Assembly (NCBI GenBank): GCA_013076295.1
Contig: RQOL01000532.1
Location: forward strand, 3,782,001 to 3,846,000
Direction of reading: 5' to 3'
DNA from: Sanderia malayensis
Taxonomy: Eukaryota; Cnidaria; Scyphozoa; Semaeostomeae; Pelagiidae
Length of the DNA: 64,000 nucleotides
A model generated the notes under the pieces. The model was not told the origin of the DNA, searched no databases, and saw only the letters and a list, made by a program, of their open reading frames with translations. Below, piece by piece: positions 1 through 11,800 of this stretch. Made by a program: the position numbers and the translations under genes. Position 1 is the stretch's first letter; each line of letters opens with the position of its first letter.

Positions 1-1318
1 GTGAAAAAATCAACCTTTAACTTGTGTTATCTTCGTTAATAAATCAAATTCATTTTCTCGCGTCAAGTCACTGAATGATTGACAATAGCACATTTTTATT
101 TTTATACAATGCAACGCGAATATTTCAATGGATCGATATTGTTCCTTTAACTGTAAAATGAAATCAATAATACTCTACATAAAGCACATGTTGTGGTTGC
201 AATATTAGTTTATCAAGCATTGTTTGCCAAGGCGAGTGAATTCGTCGTTAAATGGTCAATGTTATCATGTAAGATACTGCAATAAATTACGTACACTTCC
301 ATAAATCCAAATCTTGGACATTGGAAAGCTATTAAAGTATAAATAGTTTCTCGTGGAGTCAGTTTATTTGAAGAGCTTCCAATGATTTGCCAGGCCATTA
401 CCTGCACGCAACCACCTTTGGTGAGTACCCATCAAACTATTTCTACATAACTTCGGACTCTGCATGTTTTTGCCTCAGTGTTTTCAGTTTTTTCTGATAC
501 AGCACAGAAGATTACTTGACCAACTAACTGAGCGTGTGCCAAGTAAGATTATTGACCTAAAACTGGTGGTAAATAGTTTCCTAAAATGTCATCTCTAATT
601 GACTTTGAGCAAATTTCAGTTCAGGCATAAACAGTGTTCTTGTTTTTGAAGTGTGTTTGAGCCGCTAAATGCCTTGTAGGGTGTGCCAAGTCAGGTTATT
701 TACTAAAAAATGATGGTAGATAATTTGCTTAAGATTCATCTTACTTATTTTGAGCAAGTTTCAACCAGCATGGACGGTGTTTTTTCATCGCTTGAGAAAG
801 GCATGCATGGAGCCTGCATAACTTCAATGGAACTCTGGTGTATAATAGCATAATACATGCTGCTGCGAAGCCGCATAATCTTTTGCATTTCACACCATAT
901 TTATCTTCAAGACAGGCTCTCAATGGTCAACCATGCACGCAATGCACAGGTTGCAATTCTTTCAACTGTGTCCTTTCACATTATCCGCAATAGCTAGATT
1001 TGACTGTACATTCAATGAAACGTTTGACATTGAACAACACACACCGCAATTGTTAGAATAAGTGCCCACGGCGTTAATTGCATAATTTTAATTAGCTGTG
1101 GACTTGTGGTATAATGAGAAGGTATGGAGGATGGCGTTTTAAATGAGGCGCATATTATTTTGTTTATGACATCAAGAAGTATGACTAGAGGGGGCGTTAA
1201 AAGACTGGTCCGTATTGATACTCTATGATGCATCGCGACAAAAACAACTTTGATCCCTGAAAAAAACATGTTAAAAATTAACATTACTACACATTGATTT
1301 GATGCATATGTGATCCAA
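1..1318. other. Non-coding flank left of the copia element
   Basis: No reading frame here resembles a protein and no RNA gene is visible. The short open frames are AT-rich chance frames; one of them runs into the LTR. This is the sequence into which the copia element inserted. Confidence 0.6.
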
Positions 1319-1323
1319 TTTAT

Positions 1324-1522
1324 TGTTGAAGTTTTCCGAAATGAAAACACGAGTGTGAATAACAGCGATAGCGATATATATATAAACATAAAACTTACTC
1401 AACTTATAAAAACTGAACTTCCAGCATAAGATTAATTAACATAACAATAACATAACGGAAATGAATCAAACAATAGTGTTGTCAGTCAAACGTCTAGTTC
1501 GAGAGTGCAACTATTCTCAACA
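1324..1522 (-). repeat. 3' LTR of the copia element
   Basis: This is the second 199-bp copy, with the same sequence as 5603-5801. The polyprotein stop codon lies inside its first six bases on the minus strand (TGT TGA at 1522-1517). Coding sequence and LTR therefore overlap. Confidence 0.95.
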
Positions 1523-4500
1523 CTCCTCCTCACTCGTTGAACTTGAACATTTTTGCAGTCCTAGCATGTCTCTCAGTTTGAGAAATTGTGGGCTGTGCAG
1601 TCCTTTTGTGAAGAGATCAGCTAACATGTCTTCCGATTTACAAAACTTTAGCTTGATTTCACCTGATGCAACCTTTTCTCTGATGTAGTGATACTTTATG
1701 TCAATATGTTTCACTCTTCCATGGAATTGAGGATTTTTTGCTAAACATATTGCAGATTGATTGTCTTCAAGTATAGTCATAGGTTTTACCCCTGACTCGT
1801 TGAGGTTTGCGAGGAGTTCTTGCAACCAAATAGCCTCTTGTGCAGCATTTGTTAATGCGACGTATTCTGCTTCTGCTGTAGAGAGCGCTACGCAGCTCTG
1901 TTTTTTGCTATTCCAGCTGATAGCTGCCCCACCTAGCTTGAACACGTAGCCAGATGTCGACTTTCTATCACTTCGATCTCCTGCCCAATCAGCGTCGCTG
2001 TAGCCAGTCACCTCTTCGTCTTTGTGCTGGCTGTACACCAGTCCCAGACTACGTGTACCATTTAGATATCTCAAGATTCTCTTAACAGCAGCCCAATGTT
2101 GTTTTGTCGGCTTTGCTGAAAATCGAGCTGCATTGCTGACTGCATATGCAATGTCTGGCCTTGTTCTGGTTGACAAATACAACAGGCTGCCTACAGCTGA
2201 TTGATACATTTCTTGATCCACCAATTCATCTTCATCGCTTGCTTTCACGAGGTTGGAGGTGGTTTGAACCGGTGTGGACACAGGCTTTGATTGTTCCATC
2301 TGAAACTTTTGGAGCAGTTCTTTTACGTATGATTCTTGACCCATCCAGGTTTCTCCCTTGTCCTTGTTTCGAACGATTTTTACTCCAAGAAAATGGTGCA
2401 ATTTACCCATGTCTTTAATCGTGAATTTGTCTGCCAGTTCTTTCTTTACTTCTGTCATGCGCTTTTGGGTTTTTCCTCCCAAAATTATATCATCGACATA
2501 GACAGCGATCATGAAAAACTCTCCTCCTGAAGAGGTGTATATGCAGGGGTCACTTGTTGCTTGTTGAAATCCCATCTTCTTCAATTTCGCATCAAGTGCT
2601 TCATTCCAACATCGTGGGGATTGTTTTAGTCCGTAGAGACTTTTCCTTAGCTTGCAGACTAACTTCTCTCTCCCTTTCACAACATACCCTTCAGGCTGTT
2701 GCATGTAGATGCGCTCTTTCAAATCCCCATTCAAGAACGCGGTGGTGATGTCTAGTTGATGCAATTGTAAGCCATGCTTGGCAGCTAAGGCTACGACTGT
2801 GCGTATCGACTCAAACCTTGCGACTGGGCTAAAGGTTTCATCGTAATCATGACCATGTCTCTGCGTAAAGCCTTGCGCCACGAGTCGGGCTTTAAATCGA
2901 TCTATTTTCCCCTCTGCATCGAATTTCTTCTTAAAGACCCACTTGCTGCCGATGGCAGTGCTTCCGTCAGGCAATTCAACTAGATCCCACACTTCATGTT
3001 TCTTCAGCGAACTCATTTCACTGTTCATTGCTTCTTCCCAGTTCTCCCTTTCTGGGCTAGCTCTTGCCTCAGATACAGATCTTGGGTCACTTGACTCGTG
3101 ATTAGCAACATTTACTCTTACTCCAAAGAAGTCTGTGGGCTGTCTTGATCTTTCCGATCTTCTTAACACTTGTTCTTCTCTGACGTTAGTCTCGTCATCA
3201 ACTGTTTCTTCATCAACTTCATCATTGCTTAGACTCTCTAATTCAAGGAGATGCGACTCTGTTGCATCATTAACTTCATCTTCTTCAGACTGTTTTGCAT
3301 GGTTCGCCTTCTCGTTGAATACAACATCTCTGCTTAACATTACTCGTCCCTTTTCGTGGTTATACAGACGATAGCCTTTGGTATTGGTTCCATAGCCAAG
3401 AAAGGTGCATTTTTGAGCCTTTGCATCTAACTTGCGTCTTTCGTCACTGGGTACGTGTGTATATGCGTCACATCCGAAGATCTTGAGATGTTGCACGTTT
3501 GGCTTTTCTCCTGTTAGAGCTTCGTATGGCGTCATTCCATGTACGGCGGTGGTTGAACTTCGGTTTCGAAGATAACCTGCAGTTGCTAGTGCTTCTGCCC
3601 AGAACATCTTGTGAAGACCAGAATCGGATAACATGGCACGAACCATCTCCACTAGTGTTCTGTTGAAACGCTCTGCAACACCATTTTGTTCAGGTGTTTT
3701 TGGTACAGTTAACTGATGACGTATTCCTTTGTTCGTCAGGTAGTATTGAAATTCTTTCGACATGTACTCCCCTCCGTTGTCTGAACGAAGTGTCTTGACT
3801 GTTTTTCCAGTTGTTTTCTCCACCATTGTTTTCCATTCGACGAATTTAGCAAATACTTCACTTTTCTGTTTCATCATATACACCCACACGTATCTCGACT
3901 TATCGTCAATGAATGTTACAAAGTATTCTGCTCCGCCGAGTGACTTCGTATCAATCTTCCCACATACATCGCTATGAACGAGTTCCAGAATTTCGTTCGC
4001 TCTTTTCCCGCCTTGCACTGGAAACTTGCTTCTTGAATGCTTGCCATTTAGACAGGGTTCGCAAAACTTGGAAGACTGAGACTTCTTGTAGTCAAATCCA
4101 TTCACTAGCTGATTTGCTGCTAGAATTTCCAAACTCTTGAATCCAACGTGACCATATCTCCTGTGCCAGGTTGTTTCATTGGTGCTTGCCACAGTGGTGT
4201 GGGCTGCTTGACGTCCATCTGCGACATTCAAATAGTATAAGCCACCAACTTTATTTGCTACAGCGACTGTCTTTTTGTCGTCATCCAAGATAGTGCACTG
4301 AGGTTCTCCAAACATTACTGCCTTTCCTGTCTTAGTTAGCTTTGGCACACTAATTAGGTTGTATGCAAGCTCAGGTACAAACAATACGTTTTGCAGTTTG
4401 CACCTTTTCACTTGTCCTTGATCATCTTCAATATCAAGCTTAACTGTGCCAATTTGTGTAGCTTTGACAATATGTCCATCTCCAACAGAAATTTCTTCAG

Positions 4501-5443
4501 GCTGATCTAATTCTGAAAGGTCGGTGAACGCCTGTAGATCCTTGCACATGTGACTGGTTGCTCCTGAATCTATGATCCAGCCATCCATGTTTTCATTTGT
4601 AGAACCAAGTGCTAGCTCGTGCACTACTAACGCCACAACGTCACTGTCTGAGTCCCGGTCATTCTTTCGGTGCTTTTGAACAGTTGAATATGTTCTCTGC
4701 TGCTTTTCCTTGTACGGATTTTTCTCCTCTTTCTTGTGGAGAGCAAAGCAGTTTCGCTTTATGTGGCCAATTTTGCCACAATGGTTACATGTTGGACCTT
4801 TCTTTGCAAATCTACGTTGAGATGTCAACGCCTTTCCATCATGACTTGATGCGCCACAGGCTTCCTTTTCTTTCAATTTCATTTCTTCGCGCATAAGTCG
4901 TTCTGTCACCACTTCCATCTTTGGTACGTCTTCGTTCGCTTCGAGAGCTGTCACCAACACATCGTATGCCTCAGGCAAACTTGCCAGCATGTGAACAACG
5001 CGATCTTCTTCCTTTATTGGATCACCGATGATTGTTAATTCCTCGAACAGTTCCGTCATCGTCTTTATATGATTTTGAACAGACTGACCTTCTGATAGTT
5101 TTAACGAATACAACTTTCTTCGAAGAGCCAACTTATTCGCCCAGGTCTTTTTTTGAAATTGATCAGCAATCTTTTTCCAGACAGTCACCGGATCCTGAGG
5201 ATCGCCCAATAAATAAAGTAGTGAAGGATCTATGGATAAAACTATTATTGCCAGCGCCCTGTTTCTTCTATTTACGAATTTTGCGTACTTGTCTGCTTCT
5301 GTTCGAGGTGGTGCGGTTTCGCTTTCATCCACAATACTCCAAAGTCCATCTTTCATTAAAGCCATTCGGCACTGTATTTTCCAAGTAGGATAGTTTGATC
5401 CTTTCAGTGGCATTACACTAACGTTCTTTGTTTCTGAAGCCAT
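1517..5443 (-). CDS. Copia-type gag-pol polyprotein, intact
   Basis: The frame is 1308 codons from the ATG at 5443. It stays open upstream to 5518, but the ATG at 5443 (MASETKN...) is the natural gag start. Positions below count from 5518 (subtract 25 for the ATG). Gag covers 26-240. A CCHC knuckle CNHCGKIGHIKRNC is at 244-257. The aspartic protease DSGATSHM motif has Asp317. Integrase has its HHCC finger (H452, H457, C486, C489) and a DD35E triad (D516, D580, E616). The reverse transcriptase has YVDD at 1007-1010. RNase H is at about 1165-1305 and contains STAEAEY and EDNQSA. No stop, frameshift or missing catalytic residue is visible. Gag and pol form one frame as in Drosophila copia, where extra Gag comes from splicing; no clear intron was identified here. 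Confidence 0.97.
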   Translation of the reverse strand: MASETKNVSVMPLKGSNYPTWKIQCRMALMKDGLWSIVDESETAPPRTEADKYAKFVNRRNRALAIIVLSIDPSLLYLLGDPQDPVTVWKKIADQFQKKTWANKLALRRKLYSLKLSEGQSVQNHIKTMTELFEELTIIGDPIKEEDRVVHMLASLPEAYDVLVTALEANEDVPKMEVVTERLMREEMKLKEKEACGASSHDGKALTSQRRFAKKGPTCNHCGKIGHIKRNCFALHKKEEKNPYKEKQQRTYSTVQKHRKNDRDSDSDVVALVVHELALGSTNENMDGWIIDSGATSHMCKDLQAFTDLSELDQPEEISVGDGHIVKATQIGTVKLDIEDDQGQVKRCKLQNVLFVPELAYNLISVPKLTKTGKAVMFGEPQCTILDDDKKTVAVANKVGGLYYLNVADGRQAAHTTVASTNETTWHRRYGHVGFKSLEILAANQLVNGFDYKKSQSSKFCEPCLNGKHSRSKFPVQGGKRANEILELVHSDVCGKIDTKSLGGAEYFVTFIDDKSRYVWVYMMKQKSEVFAKFVEWKTMVEKTTGKTVKTLRSDNGGEYMSKEFQYYLTNKGIRHQLTVPKTPEQNGVAERFNRTLVEMVRAMLSDSGLHKMFWAEALATAGYLRNRSSTTAVHGMTPYEALTGEKPNVQHLKIFGCDAYTHVPSDERRKLDAKAQKCTFLGYGTNTKGYRLYNHEKGRVMLSRDVVFNEKANHAKQSEEDEVNDATESHLLELESLSNDEVDEETVDDETNVREEQVLRRSERSRQPTDFFGVRVNVANHESSDPRSVSEARASPERENWEEAMNSEMSSLKKHEVWDLVELPDGSTAIGSKWVFKKKFDAEGKIDRFKARLVAQGFTQRHGHDYDETFSPVARFESIRTVVALAAKHGLQLHQLDITTAFLNGDLKERIYMQQPEGYVVKGREKLVCKLRKSLYGLKQSPRCWNEALDAKLKKMGFQQATSDPCIYTSSGGEFFMIAVYVDDIILGGKTQKRMTEVKKELADKFTIKDMGKLHHFLGVKIVRNKDKGETWMGQESYVKELLQKFQMEQSKPVSTPVQTTSNLVKASDEDELVDQEMYQSAVGSLLYLSTRTRPDIAYAVSNAARFSAKPTKQHWAAVKRILRYLNGTRSLGLVYSQHKDEEVTGYSDADWAGDRSDRKSTSGYVFKLGGAAISWNSKKQSCVALSTAEAEYVALTNAAQEAIWLQELLANLNESGVKPMTILEDNQSAICLAKNPQFHGRVKHIDIKYHYIREKVASGEIKLKFCKSEDMLADLFTKGLHSPQFLKLRDMLGLQKCSSSTSEEEC
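1523..1533 (-). promoter_or_regulatory. Polypurine tract of the copia element
   Basis: On the minus strand, GTGAGGAGGAG sits immediately before the 3' LTR, the expected place for the plus-strand DNA primer. It is also coding: it specifies the last Glu residues of the polyprotein. Confidence 0.8.
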
Positions 5444-5587
5444 TTTTTCTTCTTCAAGAGAGCTAGGCCCAGGGCTAGGCCTATACAACGTTTGTTTACT
5501 CACGCACACGCTTTGCAAGAATTATACAACCGAGAACACAACGATACACTTGCTAGATCACTTGCTTGCCTTTACACAACGCTTGTT

Positions 5588-5602
5588 GCTGGGCCCATAA
5601 CC
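5588..5602 (-). promoter_or_regulatory. Primer-binding site complementary to the middle of initiator tRNA-Met
   Basis: The plus strand reads GCTGGGCCCATAACC directly against the 5' LTR. This equals the anticodon stem-loop region of animal initiator tRNA-Met (CAT anticodon in a GGG/CCC stem), as I remember that sequence. The element's RNA is therefore complementary to an internal tRNA segment, not the CCA end. Drosophila copia is known to prime from a tRNA-iMet half molecule cut in the anticodon loop. The same mechanism is inferred here. Confidence 0.85.
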
Positions 5603-5801
5603 TGTTGAAGTTTTCCGAAATGAAAACACGAGTGTGAATAACAGCGATAGCGATATATATATAAACATAAAACTTACTCAACTTATAAAAACTGAACTTC
5701 CAGCATAAGATTAATTAACATAACAATAACATAACGGAAATGAATCAAACAATAGTGTTGTCAGTCAAACGTCTAGTTCGAGAGTGCAACTATTCTCAAC
5801 A
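5603..5801 (-). repeat. 5' LTR of the copia element
   Basis: This 199-bp direct repeat matches 1324-1522. On the minus strand it starts TGTTGAG and ends CTTCAACA. An alternating TA run at about 5654-5663 could serve as the TATA element of the LTR promoter, which would drive transcription toward lower coordinates. The sites of transcription start and polyadenylation within it cannot be fixed by eye. Confidence 0.95.
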
Positions 5802-5806
5802 TTTAT

Positions 5807-8800
5807 TAGGATGAACCAAAGGATATTATATCTTCTCGCTTTTGAACTTAATCAATGGTGCATTGTTTATGATCTGGGTTGTAATTTGCACAAGGTGACA
5901 TTGACCTCAAACAGCACCAAGGTCATCGCATTTGTTTACGTGTGAACGTCACAGGCAAAACGCTAAGAGAAGGCGAACTGAAAATATGCATATATCATTG
6001 GTTTACTGAAATAATACATCAATCAAAAGATCAGCAATCGCAATATAACTATTTCAATGGTTGCTTGTGCTGAAAACCAGGTCAGGAGCTCTTCGTATCA
6101 ATCACGTTTATCTTTCATTTTTGTTAACAGATATTATCAAGTCGAAGTGCACAAAAACAACATTGAGTTGATGGCAGTGGCAAAGAGTGGTCGCGTTCAG
6201 TGAATGGCTTCATTTTCCAGGTATGTTTCTCAAGCATAAGAGTATTTTCGTCATTCAAATTGTTTCCCCATGCACGTTATTAGGCCATAATGTAGGTTTT
6301 TCTTTGGAAGCTTTCCCGTAAAACGACCAAGGGAACCGTGAGAGGTAAATTGTACGCAATGGCGTAGATAGGAAACTTTATAGGGGGGGGGGGCGAGAAA
6401 TTCAGATTTTCCGACAAAAATTTAATAAGTATTTTTGTTTCTTCAAGACCATGAATATAAGATAAGGAAATTAGCTATAACTGAATGCAAACAGAAGAAA
6501 TTTATTTTCCGACAAGATCAGCAATTTTCCGACAAAAAGGAACAAATATGCAACATATATCTATTGCAGTGGCTAGTGAATAATTTTTATTCATGATTAT
6601 GCTGAATGCATCTCGCCAAAGCTAATTTGGTTGTTTTTCCTATCTTGCAACCGCTGACAGACATTTATCAGATAAGATTCGATACATTCAAAACGTTTTC
6701 CTGCGTTGAACAAACGAAGTTGCTATCTTGGTTAAAGATGGACATGTTTTTGAGATGCATATGCTTGCAATGAAGTAGATCAGGGCATTTTTTTAGAGAT
6801 TTTCAGGTGGGAGGGGGGGCAAATTTAAAGAAGGACCCATGTCTACTGCAGAGTTTTTTACTTCCTTCAAATCCCTGGAGTCAGGTCATAATGTGCGTAA
6901 CGCTTTCTTTCTCTACTTTGTACACCAGAGAAAAAAATTGTAAAGCTAAAGGTATAGGCCAATTGTATATTTAAAATAGATTTATTAAATGAATCATATT
7001 TTCAACATGACTCTTTGCACATCAATGGTTTAAATAGAAAGGAAGAGCTTTGTTTTTGTTATGAATGGGACTCTCAATGGGCACCGATTGCTGAATGGTC
7101 CTGGAGCCTGGATTAGAGTATGGGGCGTATGCATGCTTGAGTTAAAAACTTTTGACGTGTTGTCCGTCAAGGCTTGGAACGGGCCTAAACCCGTAGTAAC
7201 GTTTGGAGGACCTTCGGAGTATTGTCAAACTTGAGGAATGAACCAAGGTTCTGCCGAATGTTTAAAAAAGCTGTTACATGTGAAACTTAAGAATTCCGAG
7301 GTAAGTTTGTTATTTTTAAATTATGTGACTCTATCCTAAGGCCTGTGAAAAGTATCGTGTGTGGCCTAGCCTATACTTCATGTAAGCTACTTTATAAGGG
7401 GCGTATTAAAAAATCCTCACTGTCTCCAGTTCGGTTTTAGTTTATTTTCATACAAGAAGCAAATATGTTATAATTGGTTGATAGGAGTTGTTTTGTTTGG
7501 AAATATTACAGTATGATCCCCTTAAGCCTCGATGGCTAACACTTTGCAATACTGTTCAGTGACTGTCAAACCTCTCAATTGGCAAGAGATACTTCTCTGT
7601 AGTGAAACCTTTGAAGAATATCAGTGCAGAACAAACTTGAGGTTTTCTTATCAGCACCGGAGATAAAAACAGTTGTATTTATTGAATTCCCAAATATTTA
7701 TATTAATTTAATGACTTATTTAATAAACATTCATGGGTGGCTTTGAAAAAGGTTGGTAGTGTACTGCGGGTGGTGGGAAACACCCAGGTTCGCCTTGAAA
7801 GGAGGCCCGTCCCAAAAATGCATCCGCTGTACAGAGGTGTCCGCTTGGTGAGATATCAGAATACTACGAGCATCCAATGTGACGATTGCTTTATGCATTA
7901 AGCGATTCAACTGTAGCCATCATCTTGTGAACTACCTTAATTCGTACGACAATCTATCATGTTGTTTTTCAAGACGACATTTTGCGGTGGCTTCATTTGG
8001 GCGTTGTTCCGTGTAAATTGAAAACTAAGTGAATTACTAACAATCTTAACTTCATCATTGAATTAATTTGGTTGGAAACTGTCTGGCTTGTGATGATGAT
8101 GATAATTTATTGTCCGCATTCTGCTTTTTCAACCTCTCCTTCTTCAAAGAATAACATCGTTCATTCAAGTCGCATTGCATGTTTATATTTTCGGTAGCCA
8201 AGCTCTCCTGGGACATTGTTTAAGAAATTGTCATTACTGGGGAATATTTGCAAAACGTGCCAAATAAGTAATAACTGAAAAACGCACATGGGTCCACGCT
8301 GCGACAAAACACGTTTGTTTTAAAAGGCCGTCACAGTTATAGCAAATGATAAACGTAATTTACATGAATGTAAAAAGCCAAGAAATAAAGGAAATTGAAT
8401 TGAAAAGTTGATTTTTAATAATTACGTATGTTGATGGGAACTGAAAGGGCCTCAAATGTCATTGGTCTCAAACTACAGGGGAAATTCTGTTATCTTGGTG
8501 CTCACTACTTCCCCAGTAGTTACACTGTTTAAAAATGCCCTGAGCTCTCTTTCAACCTATTAAAATAATCGTTAAAATAAAAAGTGTTATATTTGTTAAT
8601 ATAACTTTTATAATTGAATTCTGAAAGTCTCAATAGCCTATAATAATTCATGAATTATTTTTATTTTTGACGGATAAAATGTCGTAAACACGCTGAAGAA
8701 TTCTTACGAGATGTTGCTTTTGTTTACGAGATCAAATTTTAGCAACAATTGCTGCTCAGTTTCATCTTCATTGAATTTATTTGAAGATGATGGCTTTTTA

Positions 8801-11800
8801 TTGTTTCATTGTCAATTAGATTGTTCTTCTCCTCCAACAAATGGTTCCTTTTGTGCTGACGTCAGAGGGCTGTGCCGTTATCTGTAATTTCATTATTGAA
8901 ACTTGTCATAAGTACTTGCTTATTTTCTAATTTGTAAAAATTGGATTTTTTAATCCCAAAAGTCAGTTACGAATTGATTGACATGTCCACAAATTTGGTA
9001 CCTGCATCTTGGCCTGCCCACAAAATTATTTGCATTGATTATTGATATTTCTATTGGTAATTAGCTTGGCTAATTAATTTAAACGCTTTTCCTCATGATA
9101 TTTACTCCCAGACTCCATGTTACATATATACCCTTCTGATATATGTCGCCAAAAAACGTGCTGATTCCAAAGAACTCGCAGCCTCGTTCTAAGGCATGGA
9201 ACAATGACGGAAAGCCGTCATTAAATGGCCAAAGAGTGCTGTACTATTCAGTGAGTAAGACTTCCTCAAGATGCAAAAGTGCCTCTCTTAATCATTGTCA
9301 ATCGATGCATTACATTGCATCATGGTCTATTGAACATAATGTAATGCAATGCAAACATTGGGGGTTTCTTCGCAACTATTCGTCTGATGCGTATGCTGTT
9401 GTGCAATTAAGAGGCTACGAGTGAATTGCGGACTGATATTCGAATTAGTTGTTGCTCTCATCTAAAACTGATCCTGTCAAAACTGATTTCTCCATAGAAT
9501 CTCTTTGCTGAAGCTTTAGTTTCCTGTATAATTAACGGACTACGCTATATTTCGAGCTGTACATCACAATTGTATAATCGCATCACACAATTGTTCACAA
9601 TAAATAATTTTCCGGCAAGCAAAAACATTATTTATTTCTATTGCTGAACTTGGCTAAAGTCTTCTTCGCTTGTTTTATTTTGAAACAGCTGAAATAAGTC
9701 GGCACGTTCTTTGATGTGTACCACGCCTACAGCTGAAGGAGTTATCTCAATCATTCAACTAGCAACAGCCGTCAATTTTTACGTTTCTTTTGTCGGTATT
9801 CCCATGCACTATCGATATTTTCAAGTGTGCTTCTTGCTTATTTTGTTTACATCTAATTATAGGCCGAAGCTCTCGAGATTTGCGTTTTTATACTACTTTT
9901 GAGCACACAATTTCTTGTCCGAGTTTCGCCGCCAACTCAACTGTTTGTGTTGTCAATAGAATTTCGAAAGTGGTTTGGCTATAGTGCATCATCATTGCAT
10001 CAAAATGCAGATACAAACTCGCTGTTCAACGCTGAAGAAAAATCTCTGAACAATTATTTTTTGGGCATTACGAGCTCTTCATTGTTGCGAATGACTGCGA
10101 AGCTTCAAAACAATTTTCTAGTCTTTTGTTTCCAACATTTTTAATTTCTCCCATAAAGATATTTTAAGAGTTGCGTGTGAAATGCCTCTCACTTGAATTA
10201 TATGCGCCTGCATCTGTTTGGGTCTTGTAGCTTTTACAAGCTTCAGTTTGAGAGAATCTTTTCAAATGCTGTGATTTCCATAGATTATTTTAAATCTATA
10301 AAGATCACAAAGATTCTTTGAGATTTTAGGAACAGGGGGATAAGATTTCCGTATTGGCCTTCAATGATGGTCTTAATTGGAGCCCTATGTCCATCCATCC
10401 AGATACGGTGGAAGGACATGGACGTCTTGTGCCAATGTAAATAACACCAACCTGTGGCATGAGCAGCCATTGTTGAGTGCTAATGCTTTAGACTGGTCAA
10501 AGGCAGGTGTGTTCTCTAACTACATTGTCTCGCGAGGAATATTTTAACCAGTTGAACCAAACAAAACTAATCCGAATCCAGTTCGTCCTTTATTAGAAGA
10601 TGGCTGCTGTAATTCTATGAATACGATTGAGTAAACATTCACAGTAAACTGCTAAAAGCTTATTTTTTGTCCTTGCTCAAATACGCATACGTGCTATCAA
10701 TCAAGTCTGCTCTAATTTTTGCTTTACAGCGTAAACATTGATTTGGTTTTTCACACGATAATTAGATTCGTTGATCGATTTTTTAAATATAAAACTTATG
10801 ATTATAGTTGTTGTATTTTCAAAAATGGCATCGGGCTTGAAAAACTATTTCATGTAGAAAGTTTTATTGTTTCTGATTTACACTTTGCCACAATAGAGGA
10901 CATTTTAACCCAAACCACTCGCACAATTTGCGTCTCAGAATCAGAATCAGATATGAACGCCCAATTTTGTAATTAAAAATCGCACTTGGTCTCATTTTCG
11001 GTTTGTGGATATATGCATGTCATGTTAGTTGTTCAGAGTTAGATAGTAATTAAGTTAGCAGGGAAGATAAGAATTTACAAGCGAGGGTGGTTATGTAAAT
11101 TGGAATTTTTATGTGGTCTGATCTTATCGACGGTATCCTGTCTCTCTCTCTTATTGTCTCAAACAATCCTTGCTCCATCTTACCACATCTGCATTATTCA
11201 ATTTGATTGAGCATATCAGTTTCCCAACAAGCGGAAATTGTCGAGCCTCTCTCTTTGACAATTGACTACTTGAAATTAAGCAGTTTGGTTGTGAAAAACA
11301 CCAACAGTCAACAACTGCTGGATCTGCAGTGGGATGGTTTGGCACAGACATCTGAAAATCAGAAAACAAGGAGAGAACGTCTTCTATCCAAAGAGTATGT
11401 TTTCAGCATTTTATAGATCTTTTAGATAGGAAAGTTTTTTAGGAACATGGAAATTCGTGACAGGATGGGGAGTTTCTTTAGATGATCGTATGTTTCCTTA
11501 AAGGATGGAGGGGGCTCGTTTCGTTAGTCTATAGTGTGTTTCCGATTAGGATAGAGGGGGTTTTTTAGACCATAGTTTGTTTTTCCTTTTGAGGATATGG
11601 AGTTTCTTTTGAGGATGCGGATGGAGACTCTTTAGTTTTTTGCGAAGGTAGTGTGTTTCTTAAAGAGTTATATGGGAAATTCTTATAAGAATAGAAAGTC
11701 TTTCAATTGCTGTAAAGTATTGCTGCCTACAAGAGGTTTTCAATCTGCTGTGTTCTTTGAATTGCCCCACGATTCAGTACCTGGATGCAAGGATCGGCAT

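Larger units (their letters stand above)
1324..5801 (-). mobile_element. Complete Ty1/copia LTR retrotransposon
   Basis: A 4478-bp element is transcribed right to left. It has two 199-bp LTRs (5603-5801 as 5' LTR, 1324-1522 as 3' LTR), both with TG...CA ends, and they read as identical throughout. It is flanked by the 5-bp direct repeat TTTAT at 1319-1323 and 5802-5806. A primer-binding site adjoins the 5' LTR, a purine tract adjoins the 3' LTR, and one uninterrupted gag-pol frame fills the interior. The order gag, protease, integrase, RT, RNase H is diagnostic of Ty1/copia; Ty3 elements place integrase last. Identical LTRs, an intact frame and an intact target duplication indicate a very recent insertion. 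Whether it is still active is inference. Confidence 0.98.

Noticed and set aside
1012..1389. 125-codon minus-strand frame left of the copia element
   Set aside because: It starts inside the LTR and continues in flanking DNA across the insertion site, so it cannot be an old gene.
6350..6840. Possible complete G-run MITE from the GGCGTAG sequence near 6361 to 6840
   Set aside because: The two ends are not inverted copies and no target duplication was found; only the fragment at 6781 is kept as a feature.
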